DNA of 64,000 nt from Cacajao melanocephalus (GCA_963573385.1 CAUYLG010044371.1:62001-126000), one strand, 5' to 3'. Positions 38,850 through 52,010 are shown, counted from the first letter of the stretch. Translations and numbers: made by a program. Notes: generated by a model from the letters alone, not told the origin.

Positions 38850-39040
38850 TAACTTTTTATCTATTATTATACCTCACACATATGTTGATCATATTTCACA
38901 TTAAGCATTTGCACATCCATTTTACCCTCTAGACTAGGATCTCCTTGAAAATGGATTCTACATTTCATATAACTTTGTATCACCATTACCTAAAATAAGC
39001 CTGGAATACAACCAATAATTGCTTCTGAAATGAATTAAGG
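38850..39040 (+). mobile_element. L2 LINE 3' end, sense
   Basis: 'tagactaggatctccttgaa' (38931), 'ttgtatcaccattacctaaa', and 'ataattgcttctgaaatgaa' follow the L2 3' end in order ('actagactgtgagctccttgag... tttgtatcccc... aataaatgtttgttgaatga'). Confidence 0.7.
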
Positions 39041-40229
39041 AGTGAGAAGAACCATTTATAATTTTTAGTGATAATTGTAATTGAAATTCTTGGTCCAGTG
39101 TTTGTCTAGACATGCTGCACACCTTCATTCCAAAACAGTAAGTTAAAGATGTTACCATAAGAGAAATTTAGTACATGGAAAAAAGACGTATATCTTTTCG
39201 TTATTCTACCTTTGATAAGTAAATATCTTTAAAGTCTATCATTCCTAAAATAACTTACTTATCTTTGGCAAGTATTATTCTATCAAATAAAAAAGATCCA
39301 ATATTTTTTAAAACATCCAAGCCAGGACCACTTCATAACATGATAAACACTATATTTACAATGAAATTACTTGGTTCCAGTTGGTTAGCTATGAGTTGTT
39401 ACTTTTTCAGTTAGAATAAATAAGAAAATTCCCACATGCACCTATAATATATTTCAAATTATGCTCTTGGAAATTTGATCAAATGATTTATAAAATCCAT
39501 GAATTGGAGCTCTCTTGACATGGATCCTCAATTTCCTCAAAGCTAGAATGATGGCATGTAATTATTCTGCTTTGCTACTCTGACAAGAAACACATTCAAT
39601 CATCAATTAGGAATTAACACACGTATGGTTTCAATTATATTGATTAATCACCAGTAACTTTTTAATACAAAATTTAGTTACAGTCTATTATGCCTTGGTA
39701 ATTAAAATGCACTTTGGTTTGTTGTTTCTTACTGACTTGTAGAAAAACAAGTCAAGTCATAAAATCTTTTTGCATTGTTTGTTATTTATTTCTACTAATC
39801 ATGAGTCAGAGTTTGCCTATATTTAGAGCATTATAAAATCTAGACAAATATTATCACTATCATTACCACTTTCACCTCTATTTATCATTTCTTTCCTATA
39901 CCATAATTATGAGGAATATTTTTCTAAACGACATCATGGATAGGAAAACATAACTCTTGCAAAACTTCGATTTGCCTTTAAGAAAGCATAGCATGGGAAA
40001 AATTTGGACACTTTAAAGCAAGTGTTCACAGTTTCACTCTTCTGTTTTTGTACTTGTTCCCCTCCCTTTGATAGTATCCACCATACACCCAACTCAGGGG
40101 TGCTCTGCTAATCTTTACCACCAGTAAAAGTGAGAAAACAACTGAATTCACTCATTGTGTCTGCTGATTTACTCAATATACTTGAGATACAAGGATAATG
40201 CCAGCAGTTGCACGTTACAGGGCAATAAG
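39041..40229. other. unassigned sequence
   Basis: 1.2 kb without recognised repeat or gene. Confidence 0.5.
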
Positions 40230-40440
40230 TGTGTGCCAGAGTCTCGGTCAAATTCTTCACATCTGTTGACTATTTAATTTTCACACTTTCAAGTAAGTAT
40301 CAGGCTCATCCCATGTTTTGCAGAAAAAGAAATTGAGATTCAAGAGGTGAGATATATGGCTCGGTTTTACCCAATTAGGGAGTAGCAGAGAGTAAACTCA
40401 AGGCCAGATCTGCCTTACTCCATAGTCCATGCTTTTCAAA
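40230..40440 (-). mobile_element. MIR SINE, antisense
   Basis: 'gtgtgccagagtctcggtca', 'cccatgttttgcagaaaaag', 'aaattgagattcaagaggtg', 'agtagcagagagtaaactca' and 'ctccatagtccatgctttt' give an almost complete inverted MIR. Confidence 0.9.
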
Positions 40441-41439
40441 TATATGTTATCTCGTCTGTTTAGGTGGAGCAAGATTACATAAAGGGAAAATGGGTGTTAA
40501 CTCCAGGATGTGGGTGCAGAAATATAGCAAGAGGAGAGACTTGTATTAGTTGAATCCTAACAGTAGAGAAGTCATATTTAGAACATGGTGGGTGTGGGCA
40601 GTAGCTATGAGGTTAGAGTGCGGGTTGTGACTAATAAGGATTAAGTTTTATGTGGTATCAGATAAAATTTTCAGCACCACTGATTATGAAAGTATTGAAG
40701 AAATAAAAAAAAAAAGAAGAGCTATAAAATTTTAGCTTGGCTATGTAAAATTATAATCATCTGTTGTCCATTCAGGCTTAATTACCACGTAGCACAACAG
40801 CAATTATGCATATCATTAAATAGATGCTAGATTAACTTACGTACATTTTACTTGATCAAAGCAGTAAAGTGCAGTTAGCAGTACATTCAGGCTTTACAGT
40901 TTGTGGCTCATGTAACACAATAATCTACTCAAAGTTTTAAAATACTAGGAGATATGTTGATTATGAAGCGTTACAATATCATATTGGCCAATCAATTTTA
41001 TAATCATATATAAACAGTGGAAATGCAGCTGTTAATCTGGCTATATGCTACGTACTCTGCTAAAATATTTCACAGAAGGAAAATATCTTCCTTAATGGCA
41101 GAAGGGAAGTCTGGCAATTATCTTTAAACTTCAGCTTTTAACACCGTTATCATGTTATGTTACCACCCCAAATTTAGAATTTATTTTATCTAGAAAAATA
41201 GCCTATAAAAATATAACTAAGTTAATTTTGGTTAATGCTATCTGGAAGGTACAGATTACTGTAGCTATATATACTTCTGTATTTTAAATGTTTGTCTTAA
41301 TTTTTTAGCTTTATAATAAAATATTGAAGAACTGATATGTCTGTGCTATTATCAATTGAATGAGGCAAGACATTGGAGTAGTTTAAACCTGTGAGCCTGC
41401 GGAGCTTTCTGAGATTACATCTTCCTTCTCACATTTCAA
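40441..41439. other. unassigned sequence
   Basis: 1 kb without recognised repeat or gene. Confidence 0.5.
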
Positions 41440-41610
41440 ACTATGTTCCCTTCAAATATCTAAACCTCAGTTTCCTCATCTATAAAATGTGCATTAAAAA
41501 TGGTAGGTACTGAATAGTACCTACTGCATAATGTTACTGAGAAGACTGCATGAGATAACCCATTTAATGCACTCAACTAGGTTCCTGACACATTTATAAG
41601 TATTCAAAAA
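41440..41610 (+). mobile_element. MIR SINE, sense
   Basis: 'aacctcagtttcctcatcta' then 'taaaatgtgcattaaaaatg', 'gcatgagataacccatttaa' and 'gttcctgacacatttataag' follow the MIR 3' half. Confidence 0.87.
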
Positions 41611-42435
41611 AGGTCATCAACTGTTATTGAGTGGGCCCATTTTTCTATTTTTTCTTTTTTTACTTAATCCTTTTTAGGGCTGCCCATTTTACAAATTAAA
41701 AACTGGTCAACCAGCAGGTATTTATCTAAAAATTCTTAAATATAGCTATTTGTAATATTTAAAAAAAATTTTTGGATGAAATCTAGCCATTTCAAAGCTA
41801 CTATAAACTCTACTACCTGCTGCCGAAGCCCCAGATGAAGTCTGGTGACAGATTCCTGGTGCCATGCATTTGAAGAGCCTTGAGAAAAGCGATTAGGACT
41901 ACGGAAAGGTAGAGAATGATATGAAGAACCTGCTTTAATGTGAGGTTAAAGGCACATAGGGCATTCGGGTAAAATATTTTTAAGAAACACAAAACATGTC
42001 TTTATTATTTTTTTGCCTCAATTTTATTATTTGCAAACCAAGTGATTTAATCTAAACTGATTTTTAAGTGCCATTCTTTCTCTCAAAGAACTAAGTGTCT
42101 AAGAAAAACCTACAAATCTGTGAACTGAAAGAAGAAAGATAGTTATAGTTTATTTCAGAGGTCAGCATCAGGAAGAATTAATGAAAGTTAGAGAGAGGCA
42201 GATTTTTAATATGTTACAAAGTAGAACTTTCAGACAACCAAAGCAGAAAAAGAGAACTAGATAATCAACTATTAGGGATTTTTAAACACATGAGCAGGGC
42301 TTTACATAGGCAAATGGAAAGATAAGCTCTACCATCCCATCCAAATTCCACCATTGTTACTCATGTTAAATAGAAGATTTCTATTATTTTCTATAAATTT
42401 ACTTTCAATAAGAGCTTTTTAAGTTTGAGATCCTA
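41611..42435. other. unassigned sequence
   Basis: No repeat or gene recognised. Confidence 0.5.
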
Positions 42436-42779
<344 letters not shown>

Positions 42780-44939
42780 TTATATGGCTTCAGAGGCTAA
42801 ACTTTATCGAAATTATTTTTAAAATTCTGTGTGTATGTGCATTTTTTCATGGAGAAATTGCCTTCCTTTTTATCAGACTTTCAAACAAGTCAATATTACA
42901 GAGTCATTGATTTAAATAAGAATTCCTTTACTGTACAAAAAGCTAGAAATAAAGCCAGCACATAAAGCGAGATGGTTCTAAAATTAGTTGTGTTAAAAAC
43001 ATTTATCTGCAGGTACTACTTTTTTACTGTTTTGTTATAAATCCTATTTTTAAATAGATTTATAGATTAGACGTAAAAAATGGCTACGTGAAAGTAGTGA
43101 TGAAATACCTAATAGTTCTTTAAATCATATCGGACAAATCAAAGATATATGATGGAAATGTTTCTGGTGTTACTTGGTTATCTTACTGTGGCTGACTTTC
43201 TTATCTGGTTTGGATATGTACTGTAGAAAAAGATTTATGTAATTATTCCTGAATCCTTATATTCAACTCTGAGAGTTATGAAATTTTTTTAACCTTCATG
43301 TAACAAAGATATTTAGAACAATTTTCACTTTGAATTAATATTGCCAAAAAAAAGCAAAGTGCCAATATGTCAATACTCTTTCTTCTAACATATGTACATA
43401 TGTGTGCATAATATCAGATATATGACGTTCCACCTATGTGTTAAATTATCTGAGAGCATGCAATTGGCCACCTATTTAAAGAGCGTGAATGGAACCAAAA
43501 GAATGTTAGGCAAGTAGTCAACCCTCCTGGATATTCCATTCAATTTGAATAACATCATTGGCAATGCAAAGTAAAGACAGTACTGTCAAAGTCAATATCC
43601 TAGATCTCTAAGTCTACGCAACAGCTTTCTCTGTGCTAACAGTGTTGAAGCCATCTGTCTGTTTCCACTTAAAGTCCATTTTTGATTCAATAACCAGCTG
43701 TTCCATGTTGGGGGCTCTTTTGTTACCCTCTCCCTCTGCCTCAAAATTAGTATAGTTATTCCAATGTTGATACTGTTTTTCCTTCTTTTTCTTTTTATAT
43801 TTCTGATCTCATTGGTTATTATGTCCTGCATCTTTTGCAAGTCATGGGGTAGATTTTCCACTTCTTTCTTTAGGTTTTGTGGCCCATGAAGTCAGCATTC
43901 TGAATGTGTTCACATTTCTAATTTGAGTTAGATGTTTGTTCATCATTTTGCCTGTTTATCTAATTTCTTATATAATAAATATATAAATAAAATTTTCAAG
44001 TATAAATAACCTACATAAGTACTAAATTTTAAATTAAAACACTATATAATTCTTCAGGGAAGAGCAAATTACTGTCTAACGCCTTTTTCTGTTCTTTGTA
44101 ACTTTAAAGTATTTCTAAGCTCTTTCCATAAATATTGCACACTTCCAGTCCTAGCTCAATGCAAAGTCAACTTTGTTCATTTTTAGCTGAGAAAAGAAAA
44201 ACTAAATTTAAAAAATTACATTAGATTTCAATCTCATAATTTATTCAGCTTTTATTAATTATTTCCATCCTGGAGGAAAACATTCAAAACTTCTCTTAAT
44301 GGTTTCAAGGTGTTATCACTCTAATAACGTTGGCATGCTGCCCTTTCATGAAAGATAGATGAATAACAGCTACAGTTTTTAATCTTCTATTTTGTCATTG
44401 ACATTGGGGAACAGGTTGGAAACTTCTTTGACAATGTCCCCAAGCTTGCTATATTGTCATGGACAACGTGAATAAATTAGAACCAGGTTCTAATTTTTCT
44501 TACATCTATAAATAACAGTCTCTAGAAAAGGTATTATTTTAGTTAGAAATCAAAAATAGTAACATTTTGTTTCCTGCACCAATGAAGAAATAATAACCTT
44601 TCAAGGACACATGCCTTCTTACTATGGTAGTGGCCACCTGAGGTTAGCTACTTTATGGTGGAGCCTTTGACTAGATCGGGACTATGAATTTCCACACCCT
44701 CATTAAGAAATAAACAAAGGATCATATGTCATAGTCAGTAGCACGAACTTGAATTTTTTAATATTCCCTGGAAGCAGTATATCTGTATTTAGTCTGAAAT
44801 TTCACATTGTTATGTCTGAGAAGTACTTTTAGACATTTGATAAGGTTTCCAAAATGCAATATTTATATCTGAAACAATTGAACATAAATAAAATATTTGA
44901 TATGAAGAAAAAGTATGTATTCTGTTATCAGTGTTCATC
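42780..44939. other. 2.2 kb mostly unassigned sequence
   Basis: No family could be named. On the minus strand an open stretch from 43894 to 43592 (about 100 codons, no ATG at its start) encodes a charged, lysine/arginine-rich, possibly coiled-coil segment (N-L-K-K-E-V-E-N-L then K-R-K-R-R-K). It could be a decayed LINE ORF1 or processed pseudogene, or chance. Confidence 0.4.
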
Positions 44940-45059
44940 CTATTCCTTAATCCAGGCTTTTGTACTCTCTTGGTGAACACTCAATTCCTCTAACATCTAT
45001 GCCCAGTCACATCAGATTCTCTCCTGGAGTTTTCATATATCCACATTCTATCTATTTTA

Positions 45060-45305
45060 AAGGTCAAGATTAAATGTTAGGTCCTCCAAGAAACCTTATA
45101 AGCTATTGCAAATAACTTCCTCCTTTGTCCTCTTCATGTATGTCTTGTGGCAGTTTATATTTAAGATAATGGAATATTTTGGTACCTATATTACCTCTTT
45201 TATGTACTTTAAATTACATGATGAAAGATAAGGACGCTTATCTCTGTTCTTTCCTACATCTAACACAATTATCAAGACTAATTTCTGAATTGAATTAATT
45301 ACTCA
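45060..45305 (+). mobile_element. probable L2 LINE 3' region, sense
   Basis: 'tgttaggtcctccaagaaac' then 'cttataag' and 'cctcctttgtcctcttcatg' match the L2 'cacctcctccaggaagccttccctga' region with strong divergence. 'ggacgcttatctctgttctt' near 45232 fits the later consensus. Confidence 0.6.
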
Positions 45306-45737
45306 ACCTGCACTAAGCCAAGTTTCCTTGTTCTCTGAACCCACTCTACAAATAAAACTCAATTATTTCTGCTTCAGTCATTCAGGTCCTGCTATTTTCC
45401 AGAAATTAATCTAGTAAGAGAATTCGTGGTAAAATTGTTAATAGCTGTAAACTATTTCTTTCCTAAATAGACATTTTAATTTTAATCCAATCTTGATTTT
45501 TATTAAACCTAAGAGATCCATAATAAAGGACTCTCAAGTTCAAAAATAAGGTTAATAAGAGAGCTTTTGGGGTTAAGGGATAGCACCTGTCACATAACAT
45601 TGCTTACTGTGTTTCAGGTAAAGCTGCTCCTATTCATATTGAGTCAAACTATACTTTTAATACTGTAGGGCTATTTGTATGAAGACCACTAAAATCTGCT
45701 TTGAATGATTTCATTGAACTTCATTAAAACAGATATT

Positions 45738-45787
45738 GATTCTCAAACCTTAGAGTACATAAAGTAAATCACCTAGAGTGTTGTTTG
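45738..45787 (+). mobile_element. MER20-like hAT fossil, left part
   Basis: 'gattctcaaaccttagagta' then 'cataaagtaaatcacctaga' is the left end of a MER20-type hAT-Charlie MITE. The element continues after the AluJ at 46121. Confidence 0.72.
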
Positions 45788-46116
45788 TTTGTTGTTTGTT
45801 TGGGGATTTTTGTTTTGTTTTTTGTTTTCGTTTTTTTGAGACAGGGTCTCATTCTGTCGCCCAGGCTAGAGTGAAATGGTGCAAAGTTGGCTCACTGCAG
45901 CTGGCCTCCTGGGCTCAAATGATCCTCCCACTGCAGCCTCCGGAGTAGCTGGGACCACAGGCACACAACACCACACCTGGCTTACTTTTTTATTTTGATT
46001 TGTAAAGATAGGGTTTCCCCATGTTGCTCAGGCTAGTCTGGACCTCCTGGGCTCAAGCAATCCACCAGCCTCAGCCTCCCGAAGTACTGGGATTACAGGC
46101 ATGAGCCACAACAGCC
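45788..46116 (-). mobile_element. AluJ SINE, antisense, inside MER20-like element
   Basis: Starts with a (GTTT)n-rich tail complement (to 45837), then 'gagacagggtctcattctgt' through to 'gagccacaacagcc'. 'gagtgttgttt' before and 'gggtgtttttt' after may be a decayed target duplication. Confidence 0.92.
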
Positions 46117-46120
46117 TTGG

Positions 46121-46240
46121 GTGTTTTTTTAAATGTAAATTTCTATGTGCCATCCCTGGAGATTTCATTTTATGGGTACTAGTTTTAGGAATCTGATTTC
46201 ATATACACCCAGTTGATTCTCATGCTGTTAGAGAACCAGC
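46121..46240 (+). mobile_element. MER20-like hAT fossil, right part
   Basis: 'gtactagttttaggaatctg' then 'atttcatatacacccagttg' and 'attctcatgctgttagagaa' follow the MER20 right half, ending near the terminal 'gagaacca'. Confidence 0.72.
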
Positions 46241-47049
46241 CAGGAAGAAATGCTGCTCTAGATAGCTAGAGACTGCTGCCCCAAAGTTAAAATGTATTGC
46301 CCAAGAACAGTGATAAAGACTTGTTTATATCCACTGAAGTGGCCTTATTTTTATCTCATCTCATTCTACAAAATATGAACACAGTATACTTTAAAATTTT
46401 GATGCAGAAAGGATGGAAAGGAGTATATGAAATTTTAAGAATAGAAATGTTAAAAGAAGACAAATTATGCATTTACGTACCATTTCATACAAATTTATAC
46501 CATGATTAAGAGTAAAATGTTTGAAAGATATTAAGAATATTGAGAACATACACTGTATTAACAACATAACTTTAAATTTATTTATTTTTATGTTCAATAA
46601 GTATAAATTATGTATTTATAAAATTAAAAATGAGATTTATTTGAATTCTATCTTTAAGAACTTTTTTACATTTTGTATTTCCTTTATAAGATGTCATATT
46701 ATAGATATGAAAGGAAAACTCATTAAAAATAGTTTTCAACAATGTTATGGTGACCCTTATGGGGCATTTTGTTTTTATTTGCAAGGGAAAACTAGCACTG
46801 TTCCATGACTCAGGAAATTATGAGTAAATAAACGAACAACTGAAACTTTCTAGAAGTCTCTTTTCAGTTGCATCAATTATTGTTATTTCTAATCTTAACT
46901 GGGGAGATCAAAACACCACACTCTTGCTTACCTCTTATTTCAATTTCATAAATCATAGATAAAATCAAAAGAAACATCCAGAAAGTCAAAATTCTGTTCC
47001 TCTTCATAGTTCTTCCATTTGACACCATTTCCTGTCATTTGAATTCAAT
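46241..47049. other. unassigned AT-rich sequence
   Basis: Frames of 68-95 codons on both strands overlap one another and show AT-driven composition (I, K, F, N, L). No domain and no repeat recognised. Confidence 0.5.
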
Positions 47050-47831
47050 GGAAAATAGATATTTATCTTCTACTGTGTGCAGGCACTTATTTGAGCATGA
47101 AGATAAAGTGGCAAAAAAAAATAATATTCTGGTTCTCATGGAAGTTAAATTCTAGTTAGAGAAATAAAGAAGTAAATACATATTATCTAAACTAAAATAG
47201 AATTGAAAACAAAAGCTATGTAGTTAATTAAGAAAAGTTACATGGCCCAACTCTAGAAAAGGGTCCAGGGGTTACTCTTGATTTGGTTGGTTAGGGGAAG
47301 CAGTTCTAAACTGAGATATTGGTACCTAGAAAGAGGCAGCCATGGCATGACCAGAAAACAGAGCATCCCAGAGAGAGAAAACAGCTTGAGAAAAATATCT
47401 AAAATGGGATGAGGTTGGTCTGCTTTGTTCCAAAAAGAAAAGGAGGAACAGTGGTTAAAGCATAGCGTGTGAGGAGACACCTATTAAATAAGGCCACAAG
47501 GTAGGCAGCAGCCAGGTTCTACTGAACATGTGAACCAAGATAAGAAGTTTAGACTTTGTTTTATGAACAATAAGTCGTTAAAGAATTTAGATTTAAAGCA
47601 AAAGGGTGACATGACAATTTATATTTTAAAATAAATCCTCTTGGCTCCTCTGCAAAGAAACAGTTTAAAAGGGACTAAGCTGGAAGATAACCAGAAAGAC
47701 AATAGTGGTTTTAACAAAGGTGAGAATTCGAGGGTTTAAAAGAATTAGAGAATATTACTACACATATAATTTTAAATACACACACACATATGTATATGCA
47801 TTTAATTAGTCTTTAATTCCTTGAATAAAAC
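47050..47831 (-). mobile_element. L2 LINE, antisense, first segment
   Basis: 'tactgtgtgcaggcacttat', 'ggttctcatggaagttaaat' then 'tctagttagagaaataaaga', 'aaggccacaaggtaggcagc', and 'ggtgacatgacaatttatat' occur in inverted L2 order. The copy is cut by an L1 at 47842 and resumes beyond it. Confidence 0.85.
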
Positions 47832-47841
47832 ACATAATTTT
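47832..47841 (+). repeat. left target-site duplication of L1
   Basis: ACATAATTTT, repeated at 48207-48216. Short, so some chance element remains. Confidence 0.65.
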
Positions 47842-48206
47842 CCATATCTTTGCATGGAATAATATGCAGCCAAAAAAAAAAGAATGAGATTATGTCATCT
47901 GCAGCAATATGGATGGAGCTGGAGGCCATTATCTTTAGCAAACTAACATAGAAACAGAAAACCAAACCTCACATCATCTCACTTACAAGTGGGAGCTAAA
48001 TGATAAGAACACACGAATCCATAGAGGGGAACAATACACACTGGGGCCTTTTGGAGAGTGGAGGGTGGGAGGAGGGAGAGGATAGGAAAAAATAACTAGT
48101 GGATACTAGGCTTAATACCTGGGTGATGGAACAATCTGTATGACAAGCCCCCATGATACAAGTTGCACTTGTACTTCTGAACTTAAAATTACATTTTAAA
48201 ATATAT
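47842..48206 (+). mobile_element. primate L1 3' end, sense, inside L2
   Basis: About 360 bp from 'gcatggaataatatgcagcc' through 'ggatggagctggaggccatt', 'cactggggccttttggagag' and an A/T-rich end. It is heavily 5'-truncated, with no coding capacity. Confidence 0.93.
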
Positions 48207-48216
48207 ACATAATTTT
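48207..48216 (+). repeat. right target-site duplication of L1
   Basis: ACATAATTTT, matching 47832-47841. Confidence 0.65.
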
Positions 48217-48277
48217 GATAGAGTAGGTAGGACCTGAGATGCATAGTGAGGGAAAGACAAGTATAAATCATGTAGAT

Positions 48278-48478
48278 GAGCACTGTTCAATAGAGCTTTC
48301 TGCAATAATGGAATGTTCTGTATGTGAGCTATCTACTATGGTAGCCATGAGCCACATGTGCCTGTTGAGACTTGAAATGTAACTAGTACAAGAAACTGAA
48401 TTTGGAATTTTTAAACTTGAATTAATTTGAATTGAAATAACTGCATGCAACTGACAGCTACCTATTTGACAACACATC
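48278..48478 (+). mobile_element. hAT-Charlie-type MITE, inside L2
   Basis: Left end 'gagcactgttcaatagagct' then 'ttctgcaataatggaatgtt', middle 'ggtagccatgagccacatgt', right end 'cagctacctatttgacaaca'. The ends are imperfect inverted copies (CACTGTTCAATA versus TATTTGACAACA). The exact MER number is not certain. L2 of the same orientation lies after it. Confidence 0.75.
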
Positions 48479-48486
48479 TCTAGATG

Positions 48487-48826
48487 CTTGACTTGAGCAA
48501 ATGTATGAATGACAGTGCCATTTTCTGAAGTGGACAAGAGTAAGAGAAAGCAGACATGGAATGAAAATCAAGAGTTCTATTTGAATCATGTTAAGTTTGA
48601 GATGTCTAATGCATATCCATGTGAAAATATCAAATAGAATGCAGAATAAGGAACTCTGAGGTTCCTGGGGATGTCAGGAATACAGCTTAGGTTTAAGAAT
48701 TATCCAGACAGAGATCATATTTATACCCTATGAAACACAATGGGCTAACCTAGAGAGAGTGCATAGAATAGAGACCTGTAATATCCTAACATATAATAAT
48801 CAAGTAAAATACAATCCAGAAGAAAG
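48487..48826 (-). mobile_element. L2 LINE, antisense, later segment (RT part)
   Basis: 'agtgccattttctgaagtgg' and 'gttctatttgaatcatgtta' followed by 'agtttgagatgtctaatg' are the inverted L2 reverse-transcriptase end region. This is further 5' in L2 than the 47.05-47.83 kb piece, so both pieces can belong to one copy. The frame is destroyed. Confidence 0.82.
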
Positions 48827-48833
48827 TACTTTT

Positions 48834-49117
48834 TTTTCTCTGAGATGGAGTCTTGCTTGTTGCCCAGGCTGGAGTGCAGTGACGCAATTTCGGTTCACTG
48901 AAACCTCTGCCTCCCTGGTTAAAGCAACTCTCCTGCCTCAGCCTTCCAAGTAGCTGGGACTACAAGTGTGTGCCACCACGCTTGGCTAATTTGTGTATTT
49001 TTAGTAGGGACAGCGTCTCACCATGTTGGCCAGGCTGGTCTCGAACTCCTGACCTCGTGATCCACCCACCTCAGTCTCCCAAAGTGCTGGGAATACAGGC
49101 GTGAGCCAAGCCCAGCC
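48834..49117 (-). mobile_element. AluS SINE, antisense
   Basis: Inverted dimer from 'tctctgagatggagtcttgc' to 'gcgtgagccaagcccagcc'. Flanks 'agaaagtactttt' (48821-48833) and 'aaaaagactttt' (49118-49129) look like a slightly decayed target duplication. Confidence 0.94.
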
Positions 49118-49129
49118 AAAAAGACTTTT

Positions 49130-50209
49130 TAAAATGTCAATTTGAAGAGATTAATGTTAAAATGGCACAAGTCAAACAAGATCAGGTGCATGATTCTTCA
49201 AGAACGGTCCTCTCTTTCATATCAATTTTGGAAAGCACCCTTGACCTAGAAATGTGGAGCAGGTCCAGAGTTGGGTCCAGGGAGAAAAAACCTTAGCCTG
49301 AGAACTTTACGGTGGCGAATTTTGGTAGAGATTTGGACCTGTTGCTGAGTCTAAAAATAAAATGTGTAATGTTCATTTTACACAGATAATTCTGGAACCA
49401 TGATGGAGAAACATTCGTGGTTTCAGAAGCAAGAAGGAAGCAGCTGCTAGAAAATTTAAAACTTGCACCCTTTCCCTTTCAGAAATACTACTGTAAATTT
49501 CTAATAATAATAAAATCAATCATTTTAACAAAATTGTTGTATTAATTTAAGAACAAATCCCATGAAGGTGAACATCACCCCTGAGTTTGCATTATGCTTT
49601 AAAGTTTCAAGAAGGTAAACTGTGTACACCAAGAATGGTATCAGATATAAAGAAGATACGAGACCCTTTGAAAATAATTAAAAAGAGGTAAAATAATGTT
49701 TAAAAAGTAAAAGACAGTTTTATCTTTTACAGATCTGTTTTTCTTAGAATTTTTTATAATTTTCTCTCAAGTAATTCAACCTAGGTTTAATCCAAAGTTG
49801 TTTCAAGATTCACGATTGTATAATTTTGTTTGAGGTTGAGAGAAGAGAGGGATTTTTTACTCTAAGGACTTCTGTATCTGCTTTAATCTGTCTCCAGAAA
49901 AAAAAATGCATATATAAAACCAGTGGCAAAGGAAGATAGGCTAAAAACTGCCACCACAGATTAATGAGCTGCATAAATTGCTCTATATTGATAAACTATC
50001 ATTTGCACATACACAGAACTGTTTTTCTATGGTCGTAAATGAGGGTTCATAATACATTCAGGAGCTGTTACTCATTTTGGTGCCTCTATTTAGTAAATAA
50101 CAAAATCAAATCATGTTTAGAGGAAAAAAATATATTACTATCCTTTACTTGTTAGACCACTAATTTTTTGTGAGAGGAGAAAGTCGTCAATTAGTCATAT
50201 CCTTCCGTG

Positions 50210-50211
<2 letters not shown>
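49130..50211. other. unassigned sequence
   Basis: No further L2 or other repeat could be recognised with confidence. Confidence 0.45.

Positions 50212-50240
<29 letters not shown>
50212..50240 (+). repeat. (CA)n microsatellite
   Basis: An uninterrupted run of about 14-15 AC units. Runs of this length are commonly polymorphic in primates. Confidence 0.95.
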
Positions 50241-50241
<1 letters not shown>

Positions 50242-50243
<2 letters not shown>

Positions 50244-52010
50244 TTATAAAAACACGTTAATAATTAAAAATATAGAGAGAAATATAAATATAAAAGGCAG
50301 GTAAATGAAAATTTAATTTCTAACTTTACAAGCTTACCAGATTTTGAAAGTGAAAATGTGGAAGAGTGTTCTCATGATCTCCACAACAGTGAGCATGAAA
50401 AGATTAAACAGTAAAACTCCATGAAGCTACAGCCAGAGGTCATGTTTAATTCCATAACTCAAGACATATTTTTCTATGACTCCGTCTAATAAAATGATCT
50501 TATACATCTGATTCAAATTGGAAGTCCTTCTCTACCCACAAAATGAGTGAAATGAAAAACTCCTGATTATTTTAGAACAACAGAGCCAATAGATCAGGCA
50601 GTGCATAAACAGATCAGAAAGAATCAATGTAAGACAGAGCTACAGCAGGCTTTTGCCAAGATGCAGAAATGCAGATCAAAGCGCAATTGAGAGACAGAGA
50701 AAAGCGATAGCCCCACGACAAAGGCATAAAGCCATGTCATAATCATACGGAAAGTTTTAGCAATTTTGAAAGAAGCAAAACTCCAAAAGTCCTGTTGACT
50801 TAGACTCAAATTAAAAAATCTAAACTATAAGTAATTAGAGGCAAGGAAGCATAGTTTCTTTTACTGTTATAAGAATGTTGAAATAAAAATGGCATCCAAG
50901 CATCCCAGTGGTCTGATGTAGTAAGAGACACAAGAAAAGAATCTCTAGAATGTGAATACGAGGAGAAGGGACAAACATTTTATTTGTTCACATCTGGTTA
51001 AGGGTATTTGAACTTTTTTCATTAAAAACAATTAAAATTCGGTAGTATTTAGATTTAGATATTTGAATAATTATACTTTTAAAATTGTATCAAAATCTGA
51101 ATATATTATTATGTATATCATTATAGACAATGATAATGATATAATGATTTTAATCAGGCATCTTCAACTCTATATGAAAGAAGCCTACAGATAGACAAAT
51201 ACATTAGAAGTCCTCCCATTATACAAGAGCCAGAGTCACAGTGCGTCAGTAAATCAAGAGATAGTTTTAGTGGCAATTCTTAAAAACATACACCTGGATA
51301 CATAAAAAGTAATAAACAGATAAAATATCATAAGTGTTATATTTTTATTTAAAAACATAAGCAACCATTTGCCAGTTCGAAATTGGCAAAAGCTTAATTG
51401 GAATGTTGACCAGTCTTTATTATATAAACTGTTTCTAATGCACTCCAATATCCAGTTTCCATTTCTTTACAGTAAAAACAGAGCCTAGGGACATTAATAA
51501 AGTAATATGAGTGTCAAACTTCTTATTTTTACTGTTTCTCCAGTTTTTTAAAATAATTACACAATTTTTAGCCATTTACATATATGAAGTCCTTCTCAAA
51601 GTATTCAACTTAATTTTCAGCACATTACCGTCCTTTTACATACATGTTTCACCAACTTGTGATATGTTCAACTTTTGTGTTTGTAGTAACGAGTGGTTAA
51701 ACCTGTTAGAGCCAATCTTCATTTCAGTTGATGAGAGTAAATTTTTTTTTGCAAAGTGGAGCATATGCTATGGGTAATGAATTTACAGATCATCAAGGGC
51801 ACTAAACAGTATGTTTATATGGAAAACATAATTCATCTGTTAAATCAATTAAGAAAAGGTTCAGTAGGAGGTCTACTACAGATGATTGATGGATGCATGG
51901 ATGGATGGATATATAAATTCATATTGACAAGAGACTTATGTAAATAATAGGTAGAAATAGAAAGTATTATAGTATAAAAAACTGCCAAACTTTTTAATTT
52001 AGAAAAAAAT
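50242..52010. other. unassigned sequence
   Basis: No repeat or gene recognised over 1.8 kb apart from a short imperfect (ATGG)n tract at 51891-51911. Frames of 61-88 codons near 50.7 and 51.6 kb have no recognisable domain. Confidence 0.5.
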
